A DNA stretch of 51,381 bases, taken from assembly GCA_027600665.1 (NCBI GenBank), contig JADGJL010000048.1, positions 1-51,381 of the forward strand, in the 5' to 3' direction. This DNA comes from Irineochytrium annulatum. Lineage: Eukaryota > Chytridiomycota > Chytridiomycetes > Chytridiales > Chytridiaceae. Made by a program: the position numbers and the translations under genes. Under the pieces are notes generated by a model. The model was not told the origin of the DNA and made no database searches. It was given only the letters and a program-made list of their open reading frames with translations. Shown in pieces: positions 34,401 to 43,347 of this stretch (position 1 is the first letter of the stretch; the number at the start of each line of letters is the position of its first letter).

Positions 34401-35335
34401 TCAAACCCCAACAAACGTCCTCAAAATCCCCCTCACGCCCATGACCGGGTTCACGACCGTCACGCCCACCACCCACGCGACCGCGCACACGCCGCTCTCC
34501 CAGATCTCATCAACACCATCAATCACGCTCGCAGCGATTGCTGGGGTCGCAGCGAGCAGTGGGAAGTCCGGGTCCGAGCGCGTCTTCGCAAGGATCGCGC
34601 GACGGACGGGGAAGGAGAGGATGCCACCGCGCGGTTGGACGGTGGTGGTGGTGGTGGAGTGGATGGGCGAGATGGCGGAGCTGTCGACGCGCGTTTCATC
34701 ATCATCCTGCAGCTCAACCTCCTCGTCGCATTGCACGTCCTCCCCAGCCATCCCCTTTACCAACTCCGAGATGTCGGGGACAATCCGGACGGGGTCCGCC
34801 TCCCTCCTAGCTCCACCAAGGGAGCTGCGCCCGTGCGGAGCGGCATCCTTTGTCGGGCTCGGCGGCAATTGGGAGTCGGGGGGTAGGTTGAGGATGGGGA
34901 GGAGGAAGGAGAGATCGACACGTGTGAGGCGTTGAATAGTTGCGAGGCGGGAGGCGAGGTGGCCGCGTTTCTTTGGGGAGGTTATATACTAGTGGACGGG
35001 GTTTTATCGGGTAAGATGGATTATGAGATGCGGTCGTTCCAGTTTTGAAGGAAAGAACTCACGTCAACGACCGCGACAACCGTAAACGCGACGACCATTG
35101 AGCACACGATCACGATCGCCACATTGAAGACCGATCCGTAGTTTTCAAAGACCTGGCCTCCTCCGTTGACGGCCCTGTACTGCCCTCCGGCACCCATGCC
35201 GTTGACCTTCGTCGAGAAATAGGCGCCCTTGTTGCCGGAAGTGGGCGGCTGCTGTTGTTGGGCCGCAGCCTTTTTCTTCTTGGAGGTGAAGTACGAGGAA
35301 GAGGTGGCACCCTTAGCGGGGACCTTGACGGGCAT
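34401..35335 (-). CDS. Uncharacterised two-exon membrane protein
   Basis: Exons 35335-35063 and 34988-34401 join in phase 0 to give 286 residues. The N-terminal 60 residues are Lys/Gln/Gly-rich and disordered. A strong membrane helix follows (about 70-91, VFNVAIVIVCSMVVAFTVVA), interrupted by the intron just after its end. After the helix comes a basic stretch, SPKKRGHLASRLATIQRL, then a mixed region with an acidic cluster (LQDDDET) and a second hydrophobic segment near the C-terminus (about 255-280, VCAVAWVVGVTVVNPV). Family not recognised. The in-phase splice with continuing coding character on both sides makes the gene itself credible. Confidence 0.6.
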
Positions 35336-36100
35336 GATTTGTTTGTCGGTTAATCAAGTTGGCGGGTGCTAGTAAGGCACGCGATGAGTTCGTGTGCGAG
35401 CGGAGATGAGGTTTGGGACGCGAGGCAAGACTGTGGAAAGCGTCGACGGCCAGGTAAGTCCATAATGAGCAGTTCACCGCGGCGTCGTGGTGAACGAGCA
35501 GCCGACTCACCAGAAAGAACTAACCGAGCGAGGGACAGCGGTACGGAAGAGGCCTCGGCGGCCCGGTTGGGGCACGGTTTGGAGCGACTGTGTGCCGATG
35601 AGAGGGCAGCGACGCGACTGCGGCGATTGCGATTAGCGAAGGGTGACCAGAACGCGATGGCGAGCGACGGGGAGTGCGCTGAGGGCCGACGGGTGTTGGT
35701 GAGGGTGGTGCGCGCGTTGGTGAGCGGTGGGTGAGCGGGGTTGTCCAATCTCAGTGACAGGTCGCTTGCACGAGCCAGCGAGATTTACACTCGACTTGCA
35801 CGAGGGCCGCGCGCAGTGGTGATGGCGGGGTCGACGGCTGGCCGGGATTGCCGCTGCAAGACCCGTAGGGCGGCAGAAGGAGTTGGTCATCCCCCACCCA
35901 TCCTCGTCCTTGCTGGTTAATGATGGACGCGCTCCCAAAGCGTCGCCAGCATACGTGCAGCAACGCAATATGGCCATTGATAGCAGAGCGGCAACATGGA
36001 CGCGAATGGGGAAGCCATCATTCACATCACAAATGTATTTCACACTGAAAAGATGTAATGCTCTCGTCAACATTATCAAATAAAGTCAAACGTCACACCA
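35336..36100. other. Intergenic region bordering the AT-rich island
   Basis: This is upstream of the membrane-protein gene. Overlapping open frames on both strands (35350-35748) are Arg/Ser/Ala-rich and probably reflect GC-rich sequence rather than genes. From about 36050 the composition falls sharply to AT-rich. Confidence 0.4.
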
Positions 36101-36244
36101 ATTACGCTCACTCAAAGTTTTAAAAAGGAATTCCGTGGTGTTACTAATACTGATGTTACTGCTGCTTGTGGAAATGATGTTACTGACGTTTTTACTATTC
36201 CTTTTACTGCTTTGACTTGCTACGTGAGCAAAAGTATGAGATAT

Positions 36245-36710
36245 CTAGGATTGTGAATACTTGCGGGGGTTTAGGTATTCAGAAAAGAGATGTCGATCTT
36301 GTTCTGTGCGGATGAAGATGTAATCAAAGATGCTGAGTTTGTTTAATTTGGTGAGAATTTTGGTGTAAGGAATTCCGCCTGATAGTGCGACGATTCTATT
36401 TGGTTTGGAGTCAAACTGTAGGATGATTTTGTCAAGCAAGTAAATTATTAATGATGTCTCCTCCTTCCAGGATGATGACATCATCGTCATTAAAGCCATG
36501 AGAGTTGATTTTGTGGCTTTCAATGGATTCAAGTGCGGATTCTTTGAATTTGGGAAGTTGAGTTTTGAGAAGATGATTGAATGTGATTTAATACTGTTCG
36601 TCGCAGATATTGTCATGATCATAATATCCTATGACGTATATACTTTCGGTTTTTGGATTGAAGAGGTCATTTTGATCATCAAGGATGATGTCGTCTCGCA
36701 CTAATTCCAA
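36245..36710 (-). pseudogene. Decayed polysaccharide pyruvyl transferase-like sequence
   Basis: Two minus-strand frames together resemble the polysaccharide pyruvyl transferase family (PF04230), enzymes that add pyruvate ketals to surface glycans. The upstream frame (about 36710-36425) has the family-like start YVIGYYDHDNICDEQY, is then interrupted by an in-frame TAA, and continues to DDDVIILEGGDIINN, matching the family's GGGD(I/V)IN block. The next part (36447-36245) lies in another frame and carries IVALSGGIPY and FDYIFIRTEQD, like the family's GIPY and (R)xxxD blocks. One nonsense codon and one frameshift therefore separate the pieces, and the rest of the enzyme is missing. The codons are AT-rich, unlike any neighbouring gene. 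My family call rests on motif memory only. Confidence 0.5.
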
Positions 36711-37085
36711 CCTTCTTGTTCTTCATGAACTTCGAATAAGTTTTTGATTAAAAATTAAAACTTCATACGCAGATCTGATGTTGATACTCCATCTTAGCTC
36801 TATCTGAGATAAGCATCTTGCCAATTGACAATGTTTATTTGAGAATTATTTTATCTAATCATTATTGGAATTTGTTTGAGTGTGTTTGATGGGAATCTGA
36901 ATATTGTTTAATGGAGAATCTGTTTTAAAAGGATATGCAGCTGCAATGCCTTGATCCCTACCAAGTCGCCACTGTGAGGTCTGTGTACGTGGAGATAGTG
37001 TGTGTTGGTCGATAAATTGACGTTAGAAGTTATTTTCTGTTCATTCTAGTTGTGCTTAACACATCCAAAAATGCGCCTTGTAACG

Positions 37086-37119
37086 CCTACTACGCCTGGT
37101 AGTGCCTACTACGCAATTA
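37086..37119 (+). repeat. Short imperfect repeat of CCTACTACGC
   Basis: The element CCTACTACGC appears twice about 20 bases apart, with a CCTGGTAGTG sequence between. It lies in a small GC-rich patch inside the AT-rich island. Downstream (about 37202-37237) two TCTAACTA-type arms face each other and could form an imperfect hairpin. Confidence 0.4.
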
Positions 37120-37610
37120 CGCCCGACCCGCCCGAAAATGGTGCCCCGGCGACGCTTGAATAAATCGGCGCTCCTGGCGGTGCCTTCGGCAATGTCGGCG
37201 TTATTCTAACTATCTAAACTCCGCACTAGGCTAGTTAGACAAATTAATAACTGCTAAAGACTACCATAAAAAAACCAACAATTTAAGCATTGTCTAAGCA
37301 TTTGTGAAGATGATTTTCTCTTTTGGGACATTATAGTTGCAGTAATCAGGTTGGGAAAAGAAGATTTTTGAAATTCAAACAAAAGTAAATTGTAAATATT
37401 ATCCCAAAAAAAAAGCAAATTTGAGAAGATATGTATTAATAACGACAATTTATTCATTTTTATATTCACAACATTTGATGCAGAATATCAACAGGTATGT
37501 TAGCAGAGCTTCACTGTGACGACGAAATCGCCCAGCTATGCCGCTCCATAAATCCTTAGTAGTGACTTCGGGATAGGTTTGTCCAGGAGATTCCGGAAGC
37601 TCGTTATAGA

Positions 37611-38531
37611 TCAAGAAGTCAGGAAACCCGGTACATCAGCGGTTGCGGACTTGGCTGTTTGAAATCCGTTTCCGAGATTGTCAACTTCAAATTTCCTGCT
37701 CGACGGCCTCCAAAGAGGGACTTCGCAATGTATTGCGCTATCGATCGTATTTTCCCACCAACTCTTCGTCAACAGGTGCTTCTTTCTACCAAGAAATCAA
37801 TTTCGGTATAAAAAGTAACGACTTACGTTCCAAAAGAACCAATCATCCCACTTCAACGATTCTATAATACGTTCACGTACGGTGGCCGACCGCATTGAAC
37901 CAGATGATTGTCCAAGTTCCGCATGCAGAGTCAAAATCATGTAAGCCAGTCTACTGACGCTCGAATTCGCAACAAGCTCCTCAAAAGTAGCTTTATGGTC
38001 ACCGATCCAAGTTGAAAGAATCAAAGCATCAATGACATCTGATGGGCGGTCATAGAATTCAATTCCTCGGCAAATTGCAGTTAGAATGACTGTGGTTGCA
38101 CCATCAAACTTTTGCGAAGGCGCAACAGCGCCAATTTCTCCAGCGGCCAATGAAGTGCAGACAACAGTCGGTGGAGATTGAAATATGCTCCGTACGCGAG
38201 AAATAAACTCGTGTTCATCCAGAGCCTCCGTTGCATACAAAGAATAATGATTGACGTGCATCTTTGCAGCTCTTTTGTCTCGTTTATCCCAGTAATTGAG
38301 AGGCATTTCAAAATCATGGACAATTGCTAATCCATCGGGCAACCGGGTAGCCGGCTGGTATGACGAAGCACCTGGCCGGCATCACTCTGCTTGAGGGCAA
38401 ACGAGGCATGTCCTCAGTGGCAAACAGCGTGAGTTAGGATCTTGCACATTCACCCGACCCGTCTCGTCGTCGACTGCATAATCCAGACCCTGGGACGTCA
38501 ACAGCAGTGAATCACGGTCATCAAATATCAT
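37611..38531 (-). pseudogene. Uncharacterised two-exon gene with an in-frame TGA
   Basis: From the ATG at 38531 one frame reads coding-like sequence to the donor at 37826. A 45-nt intron follows, and a second exon 37781-37611 keeps the phase, giving 291 codons. Codon 50 (38384-38382) is TGA, yet coding character is the same before (for example GLDYAVDDETGRVNVQDPN) and after it (for example QPATRLPDGLAIVHDFEMP). A single CGA-to-TGA change would explain it. Alternatively a shorter protein could start at the ATG at 38306. The intron size matches the host genes, so this looks like a host gene recently broken, or a foreign gene that gained an intron. I do not recognise the family. Codons are more AT-rich than in the flanking genes. 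Confidence 0.5.
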
Positions 38532-39659
38532 CTTTGTGATAATTGAGAACGATTCTCATAGTAATTCTAAAATTTATTCGGAAACTGAAACGGAAGACGA
38601 TTCTGAAAGAAATTCCTGGTTTTTGATTTATGCATTGTGGTGCCATCATTGCAAAGTTCTGATGCCAACATTTGATGGACTTGCCACTTAAATTTTTTAC
38701 GCACTTGCAGTCCTTTCATTTACTTCTTCATGGGGGTTGTTCCCAGCGATAGTTTTAAACGTTGCTGTAATCTTTTGTCCATGAACCCTTTTTTTTTTTA
38801 AGTATGTTTAATGAACAGGATATTCAGAACATCAGACCTCTAAGAGTTTTGAAACTTGTATATGTTTTAGATGAAGAAAAGTCAATGGCAATGTAAAGAG
38901 GAGAATTAACAGACAGACGAAGGAGAGGATAATAGTAACATGGTGTGTAATCATGTTGTCCTCGACCGCCTCCATTAACCTGCCGTTAACGCCTTCTCAC
39001 TCCTTTTGCACGGGCGCGGCCGACGCGGTTCTGCTTCACGACGGAGACGTGGCGGAAGCGGACATGGAGCCGCGACCTACGGCGGAGAGCGGAGAAGCGG
39101 CTTGCGGTGGGGCATGCCGCTTCGAGGTGTTGTGCGGGAGGTGAAAGTCACGCCATAGTGCGCATAGGTGTTTGTAAAATGTTACCCGCCGCGATGGACC
39201 GCCGCTTGCAGTTCCAATGGTTGCAGCTGTCGATGACGTCGTCGGCGGCACGTCGCGCTGAGGGACGCGATATCGGCGCAGGCGAGCTGTCAATGACTTT
39301 TGACGGACTGCATACAGCCCCACAAGATTCTTCAATCAATGCTGCCGACCGTCCCTAAGCATTTTAGTAGCTAGTATTCCCAGCGTTGGCCGTTGCTCGG
39401 CGGGGCGGTGGCCGTAGGGCTGTCCAGAGATCCAGCGGACGGCCAACAAATCGGGCGAGCTTGTGGCGATCTGCTGCACTTGTCCGCATCTTGGGAAGGC
39501 CTGGACTTCCGTGGCGACCACGGACAATCGGGGATCTCCATGCGCTCCGTGCTGACAATACGACCAACGGACGTCCCCCGCACGGCGACGCGTGGTGTCG
39601 CCCCCCTTTTACCCTAGCTAGGTCCCTGTCGCGTGCACGCGCCTCGACCACCACGCCCG
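38532..39659. other. Gap between the interrupted gene and the channel gene
   Basis: The left part (to about 38950) is AT-rich with an A/T run near 38790. The right part is GC-rich and forms the promoter of the channel gene. A plus-strand frame of 63 codons at 38953-39144 is open and Glu/Asp/Ala-rich, but I cannot support it as a gene. Confidence 0.4.
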
Positions 39660-42600
39660 ATGGTCAACCTGACGCAAACTGCCGTCGACGACATCGTGCG
39701 GGATCTTCTGGAGGTTCAGGTAAAGCCGCGGAAGGCGTTAGGGTGTCGACCCTGTGAACTCACAGGCTTTGATGAGCAGACCCAGTATACGGAAGGCCTT
39801 AATAAGATCGAACGCGTCCTGAAAGTTCTCTCCGCGACCGGGCATCGATACGTCGGCTTCAACGACACTGAGATCCCCGAGGAGGGCGAGGAGGAAATCG
39901 AAGAGGACACGTTCGGGGTCCGATGGGAGGAGGAGGATTACGTGCGCGACTCCCAGGCGATTGCCCCATCGTCAGCCCCTACATTTGTCGACGACGATGC
40001 TTTGGAAGCGGGTCGCGACGTCTTCGGCAACACTAAGCTGTCCTCGATCCGGTACAGCAGCACCAACTTGACATCGACACGGAACTTCAGCTCGATTAGG
40101 GCGTCGCTGCCCGGCCTGCACGCCGCTGTGACCTCTGATATGGAGCAGGGCCACGGCGGCCTGCCCTTCCACCGTCAGACTCCAAAACGACCGCCCGCCT
40201 CATCGATGGTCAGCCTGTCGGACAGGAAGGAGGATCGCGCCGGGCCACCGACTGCAGGCTCATCGACTGAACTGCGAAAGTCCAGCACGCTGACGCGGAA
40301 GGGCTCAATGCGCATCGAGAAGCAGCTTCCAAAGATCCTCTCGACCGCCTCCCTTGTTGACACGCCGCCATCCCCACACCACGCCGTGGCCGGTGAGTGT
40401 GCGCCCGGCGCGCCGGCTGCCAGCCACGCCGCCGACCACGCCCAGCTAACGCACTTGCACGTCGCCTCTCCACCCACACGCCGGCCGGTCGAAATGCGCA
40501 AACGCGCCGCATCCGACAACACAGCGTTCACCCACCTCCCGCACCCGGCTTCACTCTACCCGAAACCCAAGCCCGCATCAGCCCAGGCGGCGCCGCCCGC
40601 CTTCCATCACCACGCTGCCCACCTCGCGAGTACGGCCGGGAGCTTGGGGTCCTGTCACGTTGGCCAGAGCATTGCCTCAATTCATATCGCCAGCGGCGGT
40701 CCTGCGTCCCCGTCGTCCTTGCATCCGGGTTGCGCCTTGAAGTCCAATGAGAAGTCCACGCTCCTGGACCGCGCTCGCACGCAGAGCGCGTTCAGCCTGC
40801 GTAGCACGACCAGCTGGGGCGGGTACAAGGCGGTCGACGCCGCGCTGCGTCGTGGCGGTCGGTACACGGCCATGGTGTTTGGGCCGAGGTTGAGGGTGTG
40901 GGGGAGCTCGTCGGCCGATGATGACTATTGGAAGGGCGTGCGGGAGGCGGGCGTCATCTGGAGAATCCATTACAGCTCGTTGTTCTCGGCTTATTGGGAG
41001 ATTTTTATGGTGCTGGCTTACACCATGCTGGTCGGCACGATTACGATCACGATCGCGCATGATATTGGCAAGATGGTTGGGCCGGTGTCGATCATGTGGG
41101 TTCTCTCGTGACTGCTGCACAGTCTTCTTACTCTTCGAATGCTTAGCGTTGCCGTCGTCTTCGCGGCCGATATTATCATTAACCTCCTGACGCCGACGCA
41201 CGAGTTCGTAAAGGAGGGGGGTTATACGGACGCCGTAATGCTTACGTGGATGAGAGCCTATAGCCGCAAATACCTCCTGGTCGATCTGATATCGACGGTG
41301 CGTTATTTTGCGTCCGTTTCTTTTCGTGTATGCTTATGTTTTATTTAGATTCCCTTGGAATTGTTCGTCACCAACCCAAGCATTCGCCTCCACCTGCTGC
41401 TCTTTAAGCTGATCCGTAGCCACCGCCTCTTTAAGACCATCTTTGCCTCCCGGATCCTGCTAAACATCCGGCTGGACTTCTGCCGCCGGCTGGGGATCGG
41501 CCAGGCGTTCAGCGGGATCTTCAACATCATGCTCGTCCTCCTGGCCTACGTGCACATCCAGTCGTGCCTGCTGTTCTACGTCGGCAGGATGGTGAGATAG
41601 CTTATAGCCACTCGTTACTGGTACGAAATGTCTGACACGATCCGTCTCCAGACAGGGTTCGTAAATTGGACCTCAATCCCGCCGTGGGATGGAGCTCTTA
41701 AGGATATCATGGAAGAATCCGTGCTGCAGCGGTACACTTGGTCGCTGTACCAAGCAGGTTTGTGTACCTCATTCCTATGATGCCGAATTAAGTTTGCAAA
41801 ACTATTAGTTGGTAACATGTTCCCGATGCAATTCAAGTAAGATTTTTGGCTCCGGTGATATAGTGTTCTAAAATTATTTAGACCTTTCACTGTCATTGAG
41901 CAATGGACCGTCAGCGTGATGATCATCTTTGGGGCCGTCTTGGTACGTCCGCCCGTCACTTCCCTACCTATTCACGTAGACTAAACGTCCTTGTGTACAG
42001 TACGCGATATTCGTCGGTACGATCTCGGCTGTCGCAGTCGGCCTTGACCCCTCCGGCCGGCTGTACCACCAGAAGATGGACGAATTGATTGAATACCTAA
42101 ACTGGAAGAAGATCGGGCAGCCGACGCGCGAGAAGGTCCTGGAGTACTACCAGGTGAAATACCGTGGGAAATTTTTCGAAGAGCGTTCGCTCTTGAATGA
42201 CATGAACGACGCGCTCAAGCGGGTACGTTTAACAAACTCTCTTTTTTCCCTGAAACTATCCGTTTGACCCAAACGTAATGCTATAGGAGATCGCAATGCA
42301 CAATTGCAAGAACCTGATTGAGAAGGTCCCCTTCCTGCGCCGGTCGGCCAACGACGGGCTCGATGAGATCTTCCTTGGCAGAATCGCAAGCGCGTTGATT
42401 CCCACGTACTACGTACTCGGCGATAACGTTGTGCGGCAGGGCGAGACGGGTAACGAGATGTATTTTATCCTATCAGGAAAAGTCGACATCGCCGTCAATG
42501 GTCGCGTCGTCTCGACGTTCCTCGAAGGATCCTAATTCGGAGGTGTGGTGGTTTCCTTTGCTTGCCACAGGATTTTCCGCATCTGACCTCTCGTGTTGTA

Positions 42601-42939
42601 TCATCAGAGGTCGCACTTATCTCCAACGTACCACGGACGGCCACGGTCGAGGCGGCTGCGCCATGCATTCTCTACCGCTTGACCCAGGCGGACTTCAAGA
42701 CAATCATCGCCGACTTTCCTGATATTCGCGATCGCGTTCACAGGCTCAGCGAGGCTCGCAAGGTGAAGGTCCACGCCAGCGGCAGCACAGTCAAGCTGAA
42801 CTCCGGCCAGAGCGGGACTTCAGGGTGCCAAGGAAGCACTGGCGGTGTGGCTAAGGTTGTGGTGGGGGAGGGAGCGCATGCGGGCATGTTGCCGCATCAG
42901 GACGTGACGAAGAACCAGGCTGATGAAGGGGAGGAGTGA
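39660..42939 (+). pseudogene. HCN/CNG-like cyclic-nucleotide-binding cation channel with an in-frame stop
   Basis: Nine exons join in phase: 39660-41095, 41147-41297, 41349-41591, 41652-41757, 41809-41836, 41882-41942, 42001-42222, 42287-42542 and 42608-42939, giving 944 codon positions. A disordered Ser/Pro/His-rich N-terminus of about 430 residues precedes six membrane helices. The S1-S4 region includes FAADIIINLLTPTHEF and a His/Arg-containing S4-like LFKLIRSHRLFKTIFASR. S5 is LVLLAYVHIQSCLLFYVGRM. The pore loop YTWSLYQAVGNMFPMQFKPF lacks GYG. S6 follows, then a C-linker and a cyclic-nucleotide-binding domain with a PRTATV phosphate-binding cassette. Codon TAA at 42533-42535 replaces the aromatic residue expected in the GS(Y/F)FGE motif, and reading resumes in frame with FGEVALIS across an intron. 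So this is a nonsense allele, a pseudogene or a sequence error. Truncation would remove the ligand-binding core but leave the pore. Confidence 0.7.
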
Positions 42940-43347
42940 TAGGCGTGATTGGTGGCATCACCCGGTTTATTTGCTGCAGGAGTTTTTGTCGTCCTGTTTG
43001 AATGCCTTTGGTATATGGATATTGGAATAGACGTGTACAATAGAGGAAAGTTCCTTCCACTCAGATGTGGAATACGTCTACAAACGATCGTACGCGTAAG
43101 TCCGACTTAAATGAGACGCCCATGATGAGTCGTCTGTATGCCCACGTTGAGGAAGAGCGACCATTGCTGTCGCCGGTTCTTCCAAGGTGAGCAGCTGCGG
43201 AGGTGATGATCAGAGCTAGTGAGGATCGACGGAGTGAATTTGCCGACGCGATTTAGCTGCCGACTCCCACCGAGAGAGCTTGCGGCCGGAGTGCGGATTT
43301 CGGGGTGGAATGAATAGGGAAGAGCTATTTTCGAGGCCTTCTGCAGG
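42940..43347. other. Intergenic gap between channel and SET gene
   Basis: Short 3'-to-5' gap on the + strand. A minus-strand frame runs through 43107-43547 but overlaps the SET gene's first exons and has Ser/Arg/Pro-rich shadow composition. I see no gene here. Confidence 0.45.

Larger units (their letters stand above)
36100..38950. other. AT-rich island
   Basis: Composition is visibly AT-rich compared with both flanks, most strongly at 36.1-37.5 kb. It contains a broken pyruvyl-transferase-like sequence (36245-36710), stretches of A/T runs, a short GC-rich patch at 37075-37200 with a repeated CCTACTACGC element, a 45-nt-intron gene with an in-frame TGA (37611-38531), and A/T-rich sequence up to 38950. 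No terminal repeats or target-site duplications were found by eye. Confidence 0.6.

Noticed and set aside
39720..39766. Possible intron in the first exon of the channel gene (GTAAAG...CACAG)
   Set aside because: Removing it shifts the frame to an early stop, while the unspliced frame stays open into the conserved part.
36245..42939. Reassigned stop codons as an explanation for in-frame TAA and TGA
   Set aside because: Intact conserved genes in the same window end at TAA (MFS, DHX29), TAG (Msp1) and TGA (BLTP2, Med18), and none uses stops internally, so the code is standard.
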